The position numbers and the translations under genes are program-made. A DNA stretch of 20,504 nt. Source: SCSIO-59966 sp046566185. GTDB lineage: Bacteria > Actinomycetota > Actinomycetes > Actinomycetales > SCSIO-59966. The stretch's first letter is position 1; the number at the start of each line of letters is the position of its first letter. The notes under the pieces were generated by a model. It made no database searches and was not told where the DNA came from. It was given only the letters and a program-made list of their open reading frames with translations. Positions 1 to 7,313 of the stretch are shown here, piece after piece. The stretch spans positions 1 through 20,504 of the forward strand of contig JBKHXE010000147.1 in the NCBI GenBank assembly GCA_046566185.1, given 5' to 3'.

Positions 1-463
1 TGTTCAGCCACCCGATGTCGTACTTGGGCACACCGCCCTCGAACACCAGCCAGGGCAGCTTGGAGACCCAGTAGACCATCGGGATCGCGATCGTCTCGAA
101 CGGGATGATGAGGGTCGCGATGATGGCGACGAGCACGACCTTTCGGCCCGTCCACTCCATCCGTGACAGGGCGAAGCCCGCCATGCTGTTGACGAAGAGC
201 CCGAGGACGACGATCGCGGTCGTGATGAGCACCGAGTTGAGCAGGAAGCGGTTGAAGGGCACGCGGTCGAAGACGCCGGCGTAGTTCTCGAGGCTCACGT
301 CGCCGACGGGGACGAACGCCCGCCACGAGTCGACGTCCGCGAAGATCTGCCGGTCCGGCTTGAGGCTCGAGACGAACATGAACACCAGTGGGAAGAGGAA
401 CAGCACGGCGAGCAGCACCATCGGCAGGTAGGTGAGGACCCTGCTGCGGGTCGAGGTGGCCAT
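1..463 (-). CDS. Carbohydrate ABC transporter permease, MalG type (partial, 3' end outside window)
   Basis: Inner-membrane permease of a CUT1 sugar importer, partner of the MalF-type permease encoded just upstream. The ATG lies at 463-461 and 154 codons are visible; the C-terminal half with the EAA loop lies beyond the left edge. The N-terminus is short and basic (MATSTRSRVLTYLP), followed by a hydrophobic helix at about residues 13-34. A periplasmic-type stretch follows with the family hallmark SSLKP and a SLENYAGVF element. Two or more further helices come after an NRFLLNSV motif, which is typical of MalG-type proteins. The start is 2 bp beyond the stop of the preceding permease, so the two are translationally linked in one operon. 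Substrate cannot be read from this piece. Confidence 0.9.
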   Translation of the reverse strand, partial: MATSTRSRVLTYLPMVLLAVLFLFPLVFMFVSSLKPDRQIFADVDSWRAFVPVGDVSLENYAGVFDRVPFNRFLLNSVLITTAIVVLGLFVNSMAGFALSRMEWTGRKVVLVAIIATLIIPFETIAIPMVYWVSKLPWLVFEGGVPKYDIGWLN

Positions 464-465
464 GG

Positions 466-1428
466 TCAGTCCTTGTCTCGGGTGAGGTGGCGCTGGACGA
501 GGGCGATGACGAGCACGAGCACGAAGAAGATCAGCGAGATCGCCGCGCCGTACCCGACCTCCTGCTCGCGGTACCCCTTGCGGACGGCGTGGTAGATGAT
601 CGTCGTCGTCGAGTCGGCGGGGCCGCCCTGCGTCATGACGTCGATCTGCGTGAACAGGCCCAGTGCGGCGATGGTGATGGTGACGAGGACGAACACCATC
701 GTGGGGCGAAGCCCCGGCCACGTGACGTTGGCGAACGTCTGCCAGCGGCCCGCACCGTCCATCTCGGCGGCCTCGTACAGCTCCTCGGGGATGGTCTGCA
801 GCCCCGACAGCCAGATGATCATGTGGAAGCCGACGGCCTGCCAGACGGACAGCACGACGATGGCCGCCAGCGCGGTGGAGGGGTTGTTCAGCCACGCGGT
901 GCCCTGGACGGCGCCGAACGTCACGGTGTCGAGCACCGAGTTCACCAGGCCGTCGTCCTGGTACATGAACTCCCACAGCACCGACACCACGACGATCGAC
1001 GTGACGACCGGCACGAAGAACATCACCCGGAACGCCGTGACTCCGCGCAGGCGCCGGTTGACCAGCAGGGCGAGCACCAGGCCGAGGCCGGCCTGCACCG
1101 GCACCACGACCGCCGCGAACAGGAATGTGTTGAGCAGCGACCGCGTGAAGACAGGGTCGTTGGTGAAGGCCCGGACGAAGTTGTCGCCGCCCACGAACCG
1201 CGGCGGATTGGGCGAGATCAGCCGAGCATTGGTGAACGACAGTCCGAACGCCAGGACGACTGGGACGACGAGGAACAGGACGAGCAGGACGACGGCGGGG
1301 CCGACGAGCGCGTAGGCGGAGCCTCGGTGACCGCCGCCGTTGCGACGGAACGTCTTCAGCGACGGAAGGCGTCGCGCCGAGATCGACGTGGCGCGGGCGA
1401 GCGGCGCCTGCTGGACGGGTAGGGACAT
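466..1428 (-). CDS. Carbohydrate ABC transporter permease, MalF/UgpA type
   Basis: A 320-residue inner-membrane permease of a CUT1 sugar ABC importer. Six hydrophobic segments are visible at roughly 41-63, 101-123, 136-155, 187-207, 243-262 and 292-311. The cytoplasmic EAA loop (EELYEAAEMDGAGRWQTF, about 216-233) contacts the ATPase. No ATPase gene is present here; such systems in actinobacteria commonly share an MsiK-type ATPase encoded elsewhere (family knowledge). The start at 1428 (MSLPVQQAP) is chosen because GAGGAGGA lies just upstream. An in-frame ATG 48 bp further up would place the N-terminus inside an intercistronic hairpin and has no ribosome site. It follows the binding-protein gene after about 60 bp and precedes the second permease by 2 bp. 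Confidence 0.93.
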   Translation of the reverse strand: MSLPVQQAPLARATSISARRLPSLKTFRRNGGGHRGSAYALVGPAVVLLVLFLVVPVVLAFGLSFTNARLISPNPPRFVGGDNFVRAFTNDPVFTRSLLNTFLFAAVVVPVQAGLGLVLALLVNRRLRGVTAFRVMFFVPVVTSIVVVSVLWEFMYQDDGLVNSVLDTVTFGAVQGTAWLNNPSTALAAIVVLSVWQAVGFHMIIWLSGLQTIPEELYEAAEMDGAGRWQTFANVTWPGLRPTMVFVLVTITIAALGLFTQIDVMTQGGPADSTTTIIYHAVRKGYREQEVGYGAAISLIFFVLVLVIALVQRHLTRDKD

Positions 1429-1440
1429 GTGGTCCTCCTC

Positions 1441-1474
1441 GGTGGGTCCGGACGCCGTGGCGTCCGGACCCACC
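1441..1474 (-). promoter_or_regulatory. Intercistronic stem-loop between binding-protein and permease genes
   Basis: The arms GGTGGGTCCGGACG (1441-1454) and CGTCCGGACCCACC (1461-1474) are perfectly complementary over 14 bp, and one further C-G pair closes the loop. The hairpin sits 15 nt after the binding-protein stop and directly abuts the GAGGAGGA ribosome site of the permease. There is no T-run, so it is not a classical full terminator. In binding-protein ABC operons such hairpins stabilise the upstream mRNA or partly terminate, so that the binding protein is made in excess. That role is inferred here. Confidence 0.7.
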
Positions 1475-1489
1475 ACCGGGACGGACGGC

Positions 1490-2779
1490 TCAGGAGCCGT
1501 AGCCGTCGTTGGACTCGATGTTGGTGTCGATCTCCTGGACCGCCTGGTCCAGCGTCGCCTGCACGTCCGCGCCGTTCATGATGTCCTTGGCGGCCTTCTC
1601 GAAGGTGCTGGAGATGACTGCGTAGGCCGGCGTCGGCGGGCGGATGACGGCGTACTCCTGCGAGAAGTCGACGAACGGCCGCAGCGGGGAGCCCTCCGCG
1701 AAGTTGGCCGACGCGGCGACCGCCTCCTCCGTGGCGGGGATGACGATCTGCTTGTCGCTGAACGCGGTGATGTACTTCGTGTCGAAGCTGAACTCCAGGT
1801 ACGCCCGTGCGCCGTCGGCGTCCCTGCAGCTCGAGGAGATGCCCCACTGCCACGAGGCGCCGCCGATCTTCGGTCCCTCGCCGAGGTCCGGCGGCGGGAG
1901 GATCAGCAGGTCGTCCCCGACGGCGTCCACGGAGTCGGAGGCGTTCCAGACGCCGGTGTAGCTGAGCGCCACGTCGCCGTTGTTGAACTCCTCGTTGCCG
2001 ACCGTCCCGGAGTCGCTCGCCAGGCCGCGCTCGAACAGGCTCTGGAACCAGGTGAAGAACACGACCGCCTCGGGGCCGTTGAGGACGCCGTCTGCGGAGA
2101 GCATGGTGTCGCGGTCGATGAGGTCACCGCCGGCGCTCTGCAGCAGCGGCGAGTACGCGTAGGGCCACCACTCGCCGGTGTCCTCGGCCCCGATGTCCAG
2201 CGGCGTGGCGAAACCGGCCTCCTGCAGCGTCACCAGCGCCTGGTCGAACTCCTCGGCGGTCCACGGCTGCTCCATCGTGGGGACCCGGATGCCGTTCTGC
2301 TCGAGCACGGACTTGCGGGCGAAGATCCCGAGCGCGGCGTCCCAGTAGCCGGCGGAGTAGATCTCGTCCTGGTACACGCCGACCGCGCTGGGCAGCAGCT
2401 GGTCGGTGATCTCGGTCGGCAGGCCCAGCGGCTGGATGTAGCCGGCCCAGGCCCAGTTCGGCACGATCGGCCCGTCCATGTCGAGCAGGCAGGGCAGGTC
2501 GTCGGCGGCGGCCGCCGCGACGATGGCGTCGTTGTAGGCACCCTGGGGGAACGACTCCATGACGACCTCGTAGTCGTCCTGGGAGGCGTTGAAGTCGGCG
2601 ATGATCTGCTCGTAGACCTCGAGCTCGGCCGGGTTGCCGGCGGAGTGCGTCCACATCGTCAGCTCCGTCGGCCCGGACCCGTCACCTCCACCTCCTTCCC
2701 CGGCGCGGCCGCACGCGGCCAGGACCAGGGCCCCGGCCGTGGCGAGGGCTACCATCGACAACAAGGACTTGCGGTTCAC
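1490..2779 (-). CDS. Sugar ABC transporter substrate-binding lipoprotein (family 1)
   Basis: A 429-residue extracytoplasmic solute-binding protein anchored to the membrane by lipid. The GTG start at 2779 (VNRKSLLSM) is preceded by AAAGGAG at good spacing; a longer in-frame ATG at 2863 has no such support. The signal peptide is basic n-region, hydrophobic core, then a lipobox LAAC with the modified Cys at residue 23. A glycine-rich linker leads into the TELTMWTHSAG start typical of family 1 sugar-binding proteins. Later features such as NNGDVALSYTGVWN and GGASWQWGIS fit the same fold. It lies between the LacI regulator and the two permeases. The ligand is unknown; no glycoside hydrolase is visible in the window to hint at it. 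Confidence 0.92.
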   Translation of the reverse strand: MNRKSLLSMVALATAGALVLAACGRAGEGGGGDGSGPTELTMWTHSAGNPAELEVYEQIIADFNASQDDYEVVMESFPQGAYNDAIVAAAAADDLPCLLDMDGPIVPNWAWAGYIQPLGLPTEITDQLLPSAVGVYQDEIYSAGYWDAALGIFARKSVLEQNGIRVPTMEQPWTAEEFDQALVTLQEAGFATPLDIGAEDTGEWWPYAYSPLLQSAGGDLIDRDTMLSADGVLNGPEAVVFFTWFQSLFERGLASDSGTVGNEEFNNGDVALSYTGVWNASDSVDAVGDDLLILPPPDLGEGPKIGGASWQWGISSSCRDADGARAYLEFSFDTKYITAFSDKQIVIPATEEAVAASANFAEGSPLRPFVDFSQEYAVIRPPTPAYAVISSTFEKAAKDIMNGADVQATLDQAVQEIDTNIESNDGYGS

Positions 2780-2794
2780 CGTGACTCCTTTTCT

Positions 2795-2824
2795 GGTCCT
2801 CCGACGGGCAAGGTCGGACGGACC
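2795..2824 (-). repeat. Imperfect hairpin in the regulator/binding-protein gap
   Basis: An 11-bp inverted repeat with a single bulged base (2795-2805 pairing with 2813-2824, 7-nt loop) lies between the lacI-type stop and the ribosome site of the binding-protein gene. Reading the minus strand it is followed by AGAAAAGGAG rather than a T-run. A processing or attenuation element is possible; a true terminator is unlikely. Confidence 0.4.
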
Positions 2825-2893
2825 GGTCGCGCGGGGGTCGACCGACGCCCGCGTGTGCATCACCCGCCGCCGGGCAGGCTGCTCTGATCGGCG

Positions 2894-3922
2894 TCAGCCC
2901 GGCGGCGGTCCCACTGACTGGCGACGCACCAGGGGACAGGGCATGAGCACGGGATCGCCGGGCTCCTCCCTCCCCTGGCCGTCGAGGTGCGCGAACAGCG
3001 TCTCCATGGCCCAGCGGCCCATCTCGTAGTGCGGCAGCGCCACGGTGGTGAGCGGCGGGTCCAGGTCCGCGGCGATGTACTGCTGGTCGTCGTACCCGAC
3101 GATCGAGACGTCCTTGGCGATCTGCAGCCCGCGGTGCCGCACCGCACGGTAGGCACCCATCGCCATCCGGTCGTTGAAGCAGAAGATCGCGGTCGGCCGT
3201 TCGCCGTCTGGCCGGTCGAGCAGCGCCGCCGCGGCCGAGCTGCCTCCTGCCGCGGACACCTCGTCCCTGACGTGCAGCGTCCCGTCGAACGGGATGCCGG
3301 CGCCGCTCAGCGCGTCCTGGTACCCCGCGAGGCGCAGGTGCGAGGCGACCGGCTGCAGGTCGTCGTCGACGAAGGCGATGCGGCGGTGACCCGCGTCGAT
3401 CAGCTCCTGCGTCGCGGCCCGGGCGCCGCCGCGGTCGTCCGGGACGACGGCCGCGTAGCCGCCGGCCCGCGGCCTGGCGTCGAGGAAAACGGTTCCGGGG
3501 GGCAGCTTCTCCGGCGGGTCGACCACGCGGTGGTGCATGAAGGCGTACACGACGCCGGCCACCTGCTGCTGCAGCAGCAGGTCGAGCGCCTGCCGCTCGG
3601 TCTCGCGGTCGTCCTCGGTCTCGAGCTGGAACAGCAGGTAGCCCCGCTCCCGCGCCGCCTCGTGCGCCGCCTTGACCATCGCGACGGCGAACGGCGTGGT
3701 CGCGATCTGGTCGGTGAGCAGTCCGACGGTGCGGGTGCGCTTGGTCCGCAGGCTGCGGGCCAACGAGTTCGGCGCGTAGCCGAGGTCGGACGCCGCCTGC
3801 CGCACCCGGTCCCGCGTCGCCTCGGTGATGCGGGTCCCGGTCCGGCCGTTGAGGACGAGCGACACGGTCGCCGGGGACACCCCGGCGCGCCGCGCCACGT
3901 CCTTGATGCCGATGCGGGCCAC
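2894..3922 (-). CDS. LacI-family transcriptional regulator
   Basis: A 342-residue repressor of the LacI/GalR family, of usual length. The N-terminal helix-turn-helix spans about residues 5-25 (IKDVARRAGVSPATVSLVLNG), and the hinge region GYAPNSLARSLRT is at about 48-60. The C-terminal two-lobe sugar-sensing domain follows, with PDDRGG, AIFCFNDRMAMG and SIVGYDDQQYIAADLDPPLTT landmarks. The GTG start at 3922 has GGGAG upstream. It is the first gene of a unit continuing into the binding protein and two permeases (115 bp gap, no other obvious promoter). It therefore probably represses its own operon through the palindrome at 3939-3950 and is released by the imported sugar or a derivative. That link is inferred. 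Confidence 0.94.
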   Translation of the reverse strand: MARIGIKDVARRAGVSPATVSLVLNGRTGTRITEATRDRVRQAASDLGYAPNSLARSLRTKRTRTVGLLTDQIATTPFAVAMVKAAHEAARERGYLLFQLETEDDRETERQALDLLLQQQVAGVVYAFMHHRVVDPPEKLPPGTVFLDARPRAGGYAAVVPDDRGGARAATQELIDAGHRRIAFVDDDLQPVASHLRLAGYQDALSGAGIPFDGTLHVRDEVSAAGGSSAAAALLDRPDGERPTAIFCFNDRMAMGAYRAVRHRGLQIAKDVSIVGYDDQQYIAADLDPPLTTVALPHYEMGRWAMETLFAHLDGQGREEPGDPVLMPCPLVRRQSVGPPPG

Positions 3923-3938
3923 CGCGAGGCTCCCTTGA

Positions 3939-3950
3939 TAAACCGATTTA
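3939..3950 (-). promoter_or_regulatory. Putative LacI-type operator
   Basis: TAAACCGATTTA is palindromic except for one pair and has the central CG that LacI-family operators usually show. It lies 7 nt after the -10 element of the regulator promoter, i.e. over the expected transcription start. This is the classical position for repression. It is an AT-rich patch in a very GC-rich neighbourhood. Confidence 0.65.
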
Positions 3951-3957
3951 GCGAAGG

Positions 3958-3986
3958 AGTCTGGGTGACGAGGGCGGCGCTGTCAA
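3958..3986 (-). promoter_or_regulatory. Promoter of the lacI-type/sugar transporter operon
   Basis: On the minus strand a perfect -35 TTGACA (3986-3981) is followed by a 17-bp spacer and a -10-like CAGACT (3963-3958). The start point would fall near 3951, inside or beside the palindromic operator. This is the best sigma-70-type -35 I see in the window. Confidence 0.7.
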
Positions 3987-4000
3987 GAGGGTGGGTGCCG

Positions 4001-4741
4001 TCAGTGGGGTTCGAGGACGCCGGGCCGCCAGGCGTCGCGCGCGACGAGCACCTCGCGCAGCAGGTCCGGCCGGTCGGTGATGACACCGTCGACGCCGTCG
4101 TCCAGCAGCCGGTGCATCTCGGCCGGCTCGTCGACGCCCCACACGAGCACGCGCAGGCCGTACCGGTGGGCGCGCTCGACGAGCGCCGGCGTCGCGACGC
4201 GGCGACCGGCCAGCCGCCGCGGCAGGCAGACCGCACGCGCGCCGCGGGGGTCCAGCACCGACCCGCGCACCAGCCGGGCGACGGACCCCCATCCCAGCGT
4301 CCGGGACACGTCGTCGCCGACACGGCTGCAGGCGTCGTGCAGCGTGGCGTCCCACGTGCCGGCGAGCGTGACGCGCCCGGCGGCACCCACGTCGCGGACG
4401 ACGTCCACGAGGCGGCCGACTTGGGCCGGCTGCTTGACGTCGAGCAGCCAGCGGACACCGGGCCAGCGCGTCAGCAGGTCGTCCAGTCGCGGCACGCGCT
4501 CGGCGTCCAGCACCGGCAGGGTGCGCAGCTCGGACCAGGTGAGGTCGGCGACGCTGCCGGCGACGCCGGTGACCCGCCGCAGCGTGCGGTCGTGGAAGGC
4601 CACGCATACGCCGTCAGCCGTGACGCGCACGTCGGTCTCGAGGTACGAGAGGCCGAGCGCGAGGCTGCGTCGGAAGGCGGTCACGGTGTTCTCCGGCGCC
4701 AGGCCGGCCCCACCGCGGTGCGCGACCGCCAGCACGCTCAC
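4001..4741 (-). CDS. Glycerophosphodiester phosphodiesterase (GDPD)
   Basis: A 246-residue cytosolic enzyme predicted to hydrolyse glycerophosphodiesters to glycerol 3-phosphate and an alcohol. The GDPD barrel signature is complete: H8-R9, PEN at 16-18, metal ligands E35 and D37 (ETDVRVTADG), and the catalytic H50-D51. The C-terminus has VLVWGVDEPAEM and the closing GVDGVITDRPDLL motif. No signal peptide is visible, and 246 residues is normal for bacterial cytosolic members. The GTG start at 4741 overlaps the stop of the preceding glycosyltransferase as GTGA, implying translational coupling. Longer in-frame starts would run deep into that gene. The neighbourhood suggests turnover of lipid headgroups alongside glycolipid synthesis. 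Confidence 0.9.
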   Translation of the reverse strand: MSVLAVAHRGGAGLAPENTVTAFRRSLALGLSYLETDVRVTADGVCVAFHDRTLRRVTGVAGSVADLTWSELRTLPVLDAERVPRLDDLLTRWPGVRWLLDVKQPAQVGRLVDVVRDVGAAGRVTLAGTWDATLHDACSRVGDDVSRTLGWGSVARLVRGSVLDPRGARAVCLPRRLAGRRVATPALVERAHRYGLRVLVWGVDEPAEMHRLLDDGVDGVITDRPDLLREVLVARDAWRPGVLEPH

Positions 4742-5850
4742 GCCGAGCGCTCCGCCGGTGACGCCGCGCCGTGCAGCGCGAGCATCGTCTCCACGGTGCG
4801 GTCCCAGGTGAACTCCTCGGCGCGCGCCCGCGCCGCCGCGCGGCGCCGAGCGACCGGCCGGGCGAGTACGTGCTGCACCGCTCCGGCCAGTGCCACGGGA
4901 AGCGGCGGCGCGCACCGGCCCGCGTCGCCGACCACGAGCTCGGCGAGCGCGGAGGTGCTCGAGGCGACGACGGGCGTGCCGCTCGCGAGCGCCTCGAGCG
5001 CTGCGAGACCGAACGTCTCCACCGGCCCCGGCGCGAGGACGACGTCCGCGCCGCCGAGCAGCTCGGCCACCTGGCGTCGTCCTTGCACGTGGCCGAGGAA
5101 CGTGACGGGCAGGTCGCGGGCCCGTCGCTGAAGCCCGCGCATCGCCGGTCCGTCGCCCGCCACGACGAGCCGTGCAGCAGTCCCGTTGTCCCGCAGCACG
5201 CGCAGCGCGTCGACGGCGAGGTCGGGGCGCTTCTCACGCGAGATACGGCTGCACAGCACGATACGGGGACCGTCGTCCCCGGCACCCGGACCGGGCGGGA
5301 ACGCCGCGAGGTCCACCCCCAGCGGCACGTGCGCCACCGGCACCTCGATGCGCTGGAACTCCTCGGCCGCGAACCGGGTCGTGGCGACCACGCGGTCGAA
5401 GGCGGCGGCGGTCGTCGTGTTGTGGCGGTCCGCGAGCGAACGGGCGGTGCGCTCGGGCAGGTGCGCGTGAGCGCGCAGCAGGCCGTCGACGCGCTCGTGC
5501 GCGATGACCGTGGACGGCACTCCCGCCGAGCGCGCCCACGGCCCCAGGGCGCGCAGGGACAGGCGGTCGGAGACCTCGAGCCGGTCCGGCGCCAGCCCGT
5601 CGAGCTCCCTGCGCACCCGCGACAGGTCGAGCAGCACCCGGTAGCCGCCCGTGCCCGGCACTCGCGGGCCGGGCAGCTGTACCAGGCGCCCCCAGTCGTG
5701 CTGCTCGTCGCGCGAGGCGGGCCCTGGGACGAGCAGCACCATCTCGTGCCCGCGCTCTGCGTAGCCGCGACCGAGCGCGTGCACCGTCGTGCGGATGCCG
5801 CCACTGTGCGGCGCGTAGGCGTTGGTGACGTGGACGACGCGCACGCTCAC
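4738..5850 (-). CDS. Glycosyltransferase family 4 protein
   Basis: A 370-residue GT-B glycosyltransferase that should transfer a sugar from a nucleotide donor, probably at the membrane face. The N-terminal acceptor domain begins RVVHVTNAYAPHSGGIRTT, the glycine-rich opening of GT4 enzymes. The donor domain begins around residue 197 with IVLCSRISREKRPDL, which carries the phosphate-binding Arg and Lys. The retaining-enzyme EX7E motif is E278-E286 (ETFGLAALE). The GTG start at 5850 overlaps the upstream gene's stop as GTGA; the reading frame stays open further upstream but only inside that gene. It sits between an MgtA-like mannosyltransferase and GDPD, so a role in glycolipid or phosphoinositol mannoside-type synthesis is plausible. 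Donor and acceptor are not determined. Confidence 0.9.
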   Translation of the reverse strand: MSVRVVHVTNAYAPHSGGIRTTVHALGRGYAERGHEMVLLVPGPASRDEQHDWGRLVQLPGPRVPGTGGYRVLLDLSRVRRELDGLAPDRLEVSDRLSLRALGPWARSAGVPSTVIAHERVDGLLRAHAHLPERTARSLADRHNTTTAAAFDRVVATTRFAAEEFQRIEVPVAHVPLGVDLAAFPPGPGAGDDGPRIVLCSRISREKRPDLAVDALRVLRDNGTAARLVVAGDGPAMRGLQRRARDLPVTFLGHVQGRRQVAELLGGADVVLAPGPVETFGLAALEALASGTPVVASSTSALAELVVGDAGRCAPPLPVALAGAVQHVLARPVARRRAAARARAEEFTWDRTVETMLALHGAASPAERSA

Positions 5851-6962
5851 CCCACCGGCCGGCGACTCGTCACGCGGGCGCTGTCGTAGAAGCCGAGCAG
5901 CTGCTCGCAGACCACCGGCCACGTGCGGGAGCGGACCGACCGGTGCGCCGCGTCTCCCATGGCGCATCGCTTCGCGTCGTCCCCGACGAGGTCGGCCACC
6001 GCGGCCCGCAGCGTCGCGAGCTCCCCGGGCGGGTAGACCCAGCCGGTCCGGCTGCTGTCCACGAGCTCGGCGGTCGCGCCCGCGCCGACCGCCACGACCG
6101 GCACACCGCTGGCCATCGCCTCCTGCGCGGACTGGCAGAACGTCTCGTGCGGTCCGGTCGCGACGGCGACGTCGAGGCTCGCGACGGCGCGGGAGAGCTC
6201 CTCGCCGCGCAGCAGACCGGTGAAGTGCGCACTCGGGAGTGCTTGCCGGAGAGCAGGTTCCGCCGGCCCCTCGCCGACGACGACGAGCTGGACGTCGGGC
6301 AGGTCGCTCAGCGCGGCCAGGTCCTCCACCTGCTTCTCTGCGGCGAGCCGGCCGACGTACCCCACGAGCCGGCGTCCGCCGCCGATCCGCTCGCGCAGCG
6401 CCGGGTCACGGTGGCGGGGAGAGAACGCCGTCGTGTCGACGCCGCGGGGCCACAGGTGCACGTCCTCGACGCCGTGACGCCGCAGGTCGTCGGCGGAGGT
6501 CCGGGACGGCGCGAGGGTGAGGGCCGCCCGGTTGTGCACCGAGCGGATCCGGCGCCAGACGACCTCGCCGGTCGCCCCGAGCCCGTAGCGGGTCGCGAAG
6601 CCCGCGACGTCCGTCTGGTACACCGCGACGACCGGCACGCCGAGGCGCGCCGCGGCGCGCACCGCCGGTCCGCCGACGGCGAACGGCGAGGCGAGGTGGA
6701 CGACGTCCGGCGCGAAGGCCTGCAGCTCCCGGGCGATCTGCCGGGCGGTCGCGACCGGGACCCGCACCTGCGGGTAGCCGGGCATCGGCATGGACGGCAG
6801 CGCCGTGACCCGCGCGCCCTCGCACGCCGACGGTGGCGTGCCGGGCGCCAGCACGAGGGCGGCGTGCCCCTCGCGCCGCAGGTGGCCCAGCACGCGGACC
6901 ACCGAGTTGGTGACCCCGTTGACGTGGGGCAGGAAGGACTCCGTGACGACCGCGACCCTCAC
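5847..6962 (-). CDS. mgtA: GT4 glycosyltransferase, MgtA-like (GDP-mannose-dependent mannosyltransferase)
   Basis: A 371-residue GT-B enzyme. The opening MRVAVVTESFLPHVNGVTNS and the later VVHLASP, AVYQTDVAGFA, RWRRIRS/HN-type and WPRGVDTTAF features match mycobacterial MgtA as I remember it. MgtA uses GDP-mannose to mannosylate a glucuronosyl-diacylglycerol-type lipid and related acceptors. The donor domain shows GYVGRLAAEKQ (201-211), and the EX7E pair is E273-E281 (ETFCQSAQE). The GTG at 6962 is the first gene of a three-gene unit with the second glycosyltransferase and GDPD. There is no clear ribosome site; a weak TTGTCT lies 8 nt before the start. The mannose assignment rests on remembered resemblance, so the family is certain and the substrate less so. 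Confidence 0.85.
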   Translation of the reverse strand: MRVAVVTESFLPHVNGVTNSVVRVLGHLRREGHAALVLAPGTPPSACEGARVTALPSMPMPGYPQVRVPVATARQIARELQAFAPDVVHLASPFAVGGPAVRAAARLGVPVVAVYQTDVAGFATRYGLGATGEVVWRRIRSVHNRAALTLAPSRTSADDLRRHGVEDVHLWPRGVDTTAFSPRHRDPALRERIGGGRRLVGYVGRLAAEKQVEDLAALSDLPDVQLVVVGEGPAEPALRQALPSAHFTGLLRGEELSRAVASLDVAVATGPHETFCQSAQEAMASGVPVVAVGAGATAELVDSSRTGWVYPPGELATLRAAVADLVGDDAKRCAMGDAAHRSVRSRTWPVVCEQLLGFYDSARVTSRRPVG

Positions 6963-7211
6963 GCTTGCCGAGACAACCAGGCCTCAGGTCGCACCGACCG
7001 ACGTCCGGGTGTCGCGTCGGGGACGATCACGCGAACACGCGGGGACGGCGCGGGCGTGAGATCGTGCGCCCATGCCCGTCTTCGCCCTGCACTACGCGTA
7101 CACCGACGACACCGCGGCTCGCGACGAGCACCGCGCCTACCTGTCGCGGCTGGCCGACGAGGGGGTCGTGCTGGCCCCCGGGCCCTACGCGCCGGGCGGC
7201 CCCGACGGCGC

Positions 7212-7216
7212 CCTGA
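7212..7216. repeat. Left copy of 5-bp CCTGA junction duplication
   Basis: CCTGA ends the left YciI fragment; the same five bases begin the right fragment at 8573-8577. Only one copy is needed to restore the gene, so this is a target-site duplication or microhomology. Confidence 0.6.
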
Positions 7217-7222
7217 CGAGAT

Positions 7223-7234
7223 TGAAGATCTTCA
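7223..7234. repeat. 12-bp perfect palindrome at the left end of the insert
   Basis: TGAAGATCTTCA is fully self-complementary and starts 7 bp inside the left junction. It could be a protein-binding or end-recognition site. No counterpart is present at the right end. Confidence 0.4.
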
Positions 7235-7261
7235 TGCGGAAAGCCTAGTAGTAGGACTTCG

Positions 7262-7279
7262 TTAGCTCGGTAGAGGGCC
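7262..7279 (+). other. tRNA D-arm-like fragment
   Basis: TTAGCTCGGTAGAGGGCC on the plus strand resembles a bacterial tRNA D-arm (consensus TAGCTCAGTNGGTAGAGC). The following bases do not make a proper anticodon arm plus T-arm on this strand, so it is a fragment or chance similarity, not a tRNA gene. Confidence 0.3.
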
Positions 7280-7313
7280 TGTGCGAAACGCCCGATTTGC
7301 TGGGACTTTGTAA

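Noticed and set aside
1340..2887. Long plus-strand open frame antisense to the binding-protein and permease genes
   Set aside because: Arg/Gly/Val/Asp-rich shadow typical of high-GC DNA; the opposite strand encodes recognisable proteins with ribosome sites.
2987..5131. 714-codon plus-strand open frame across lacI, GDPD and the glycosyltransferase
   Set aside because: Low-complexity antisense shadow with no motif; it crosses three clear minus-strand genes.
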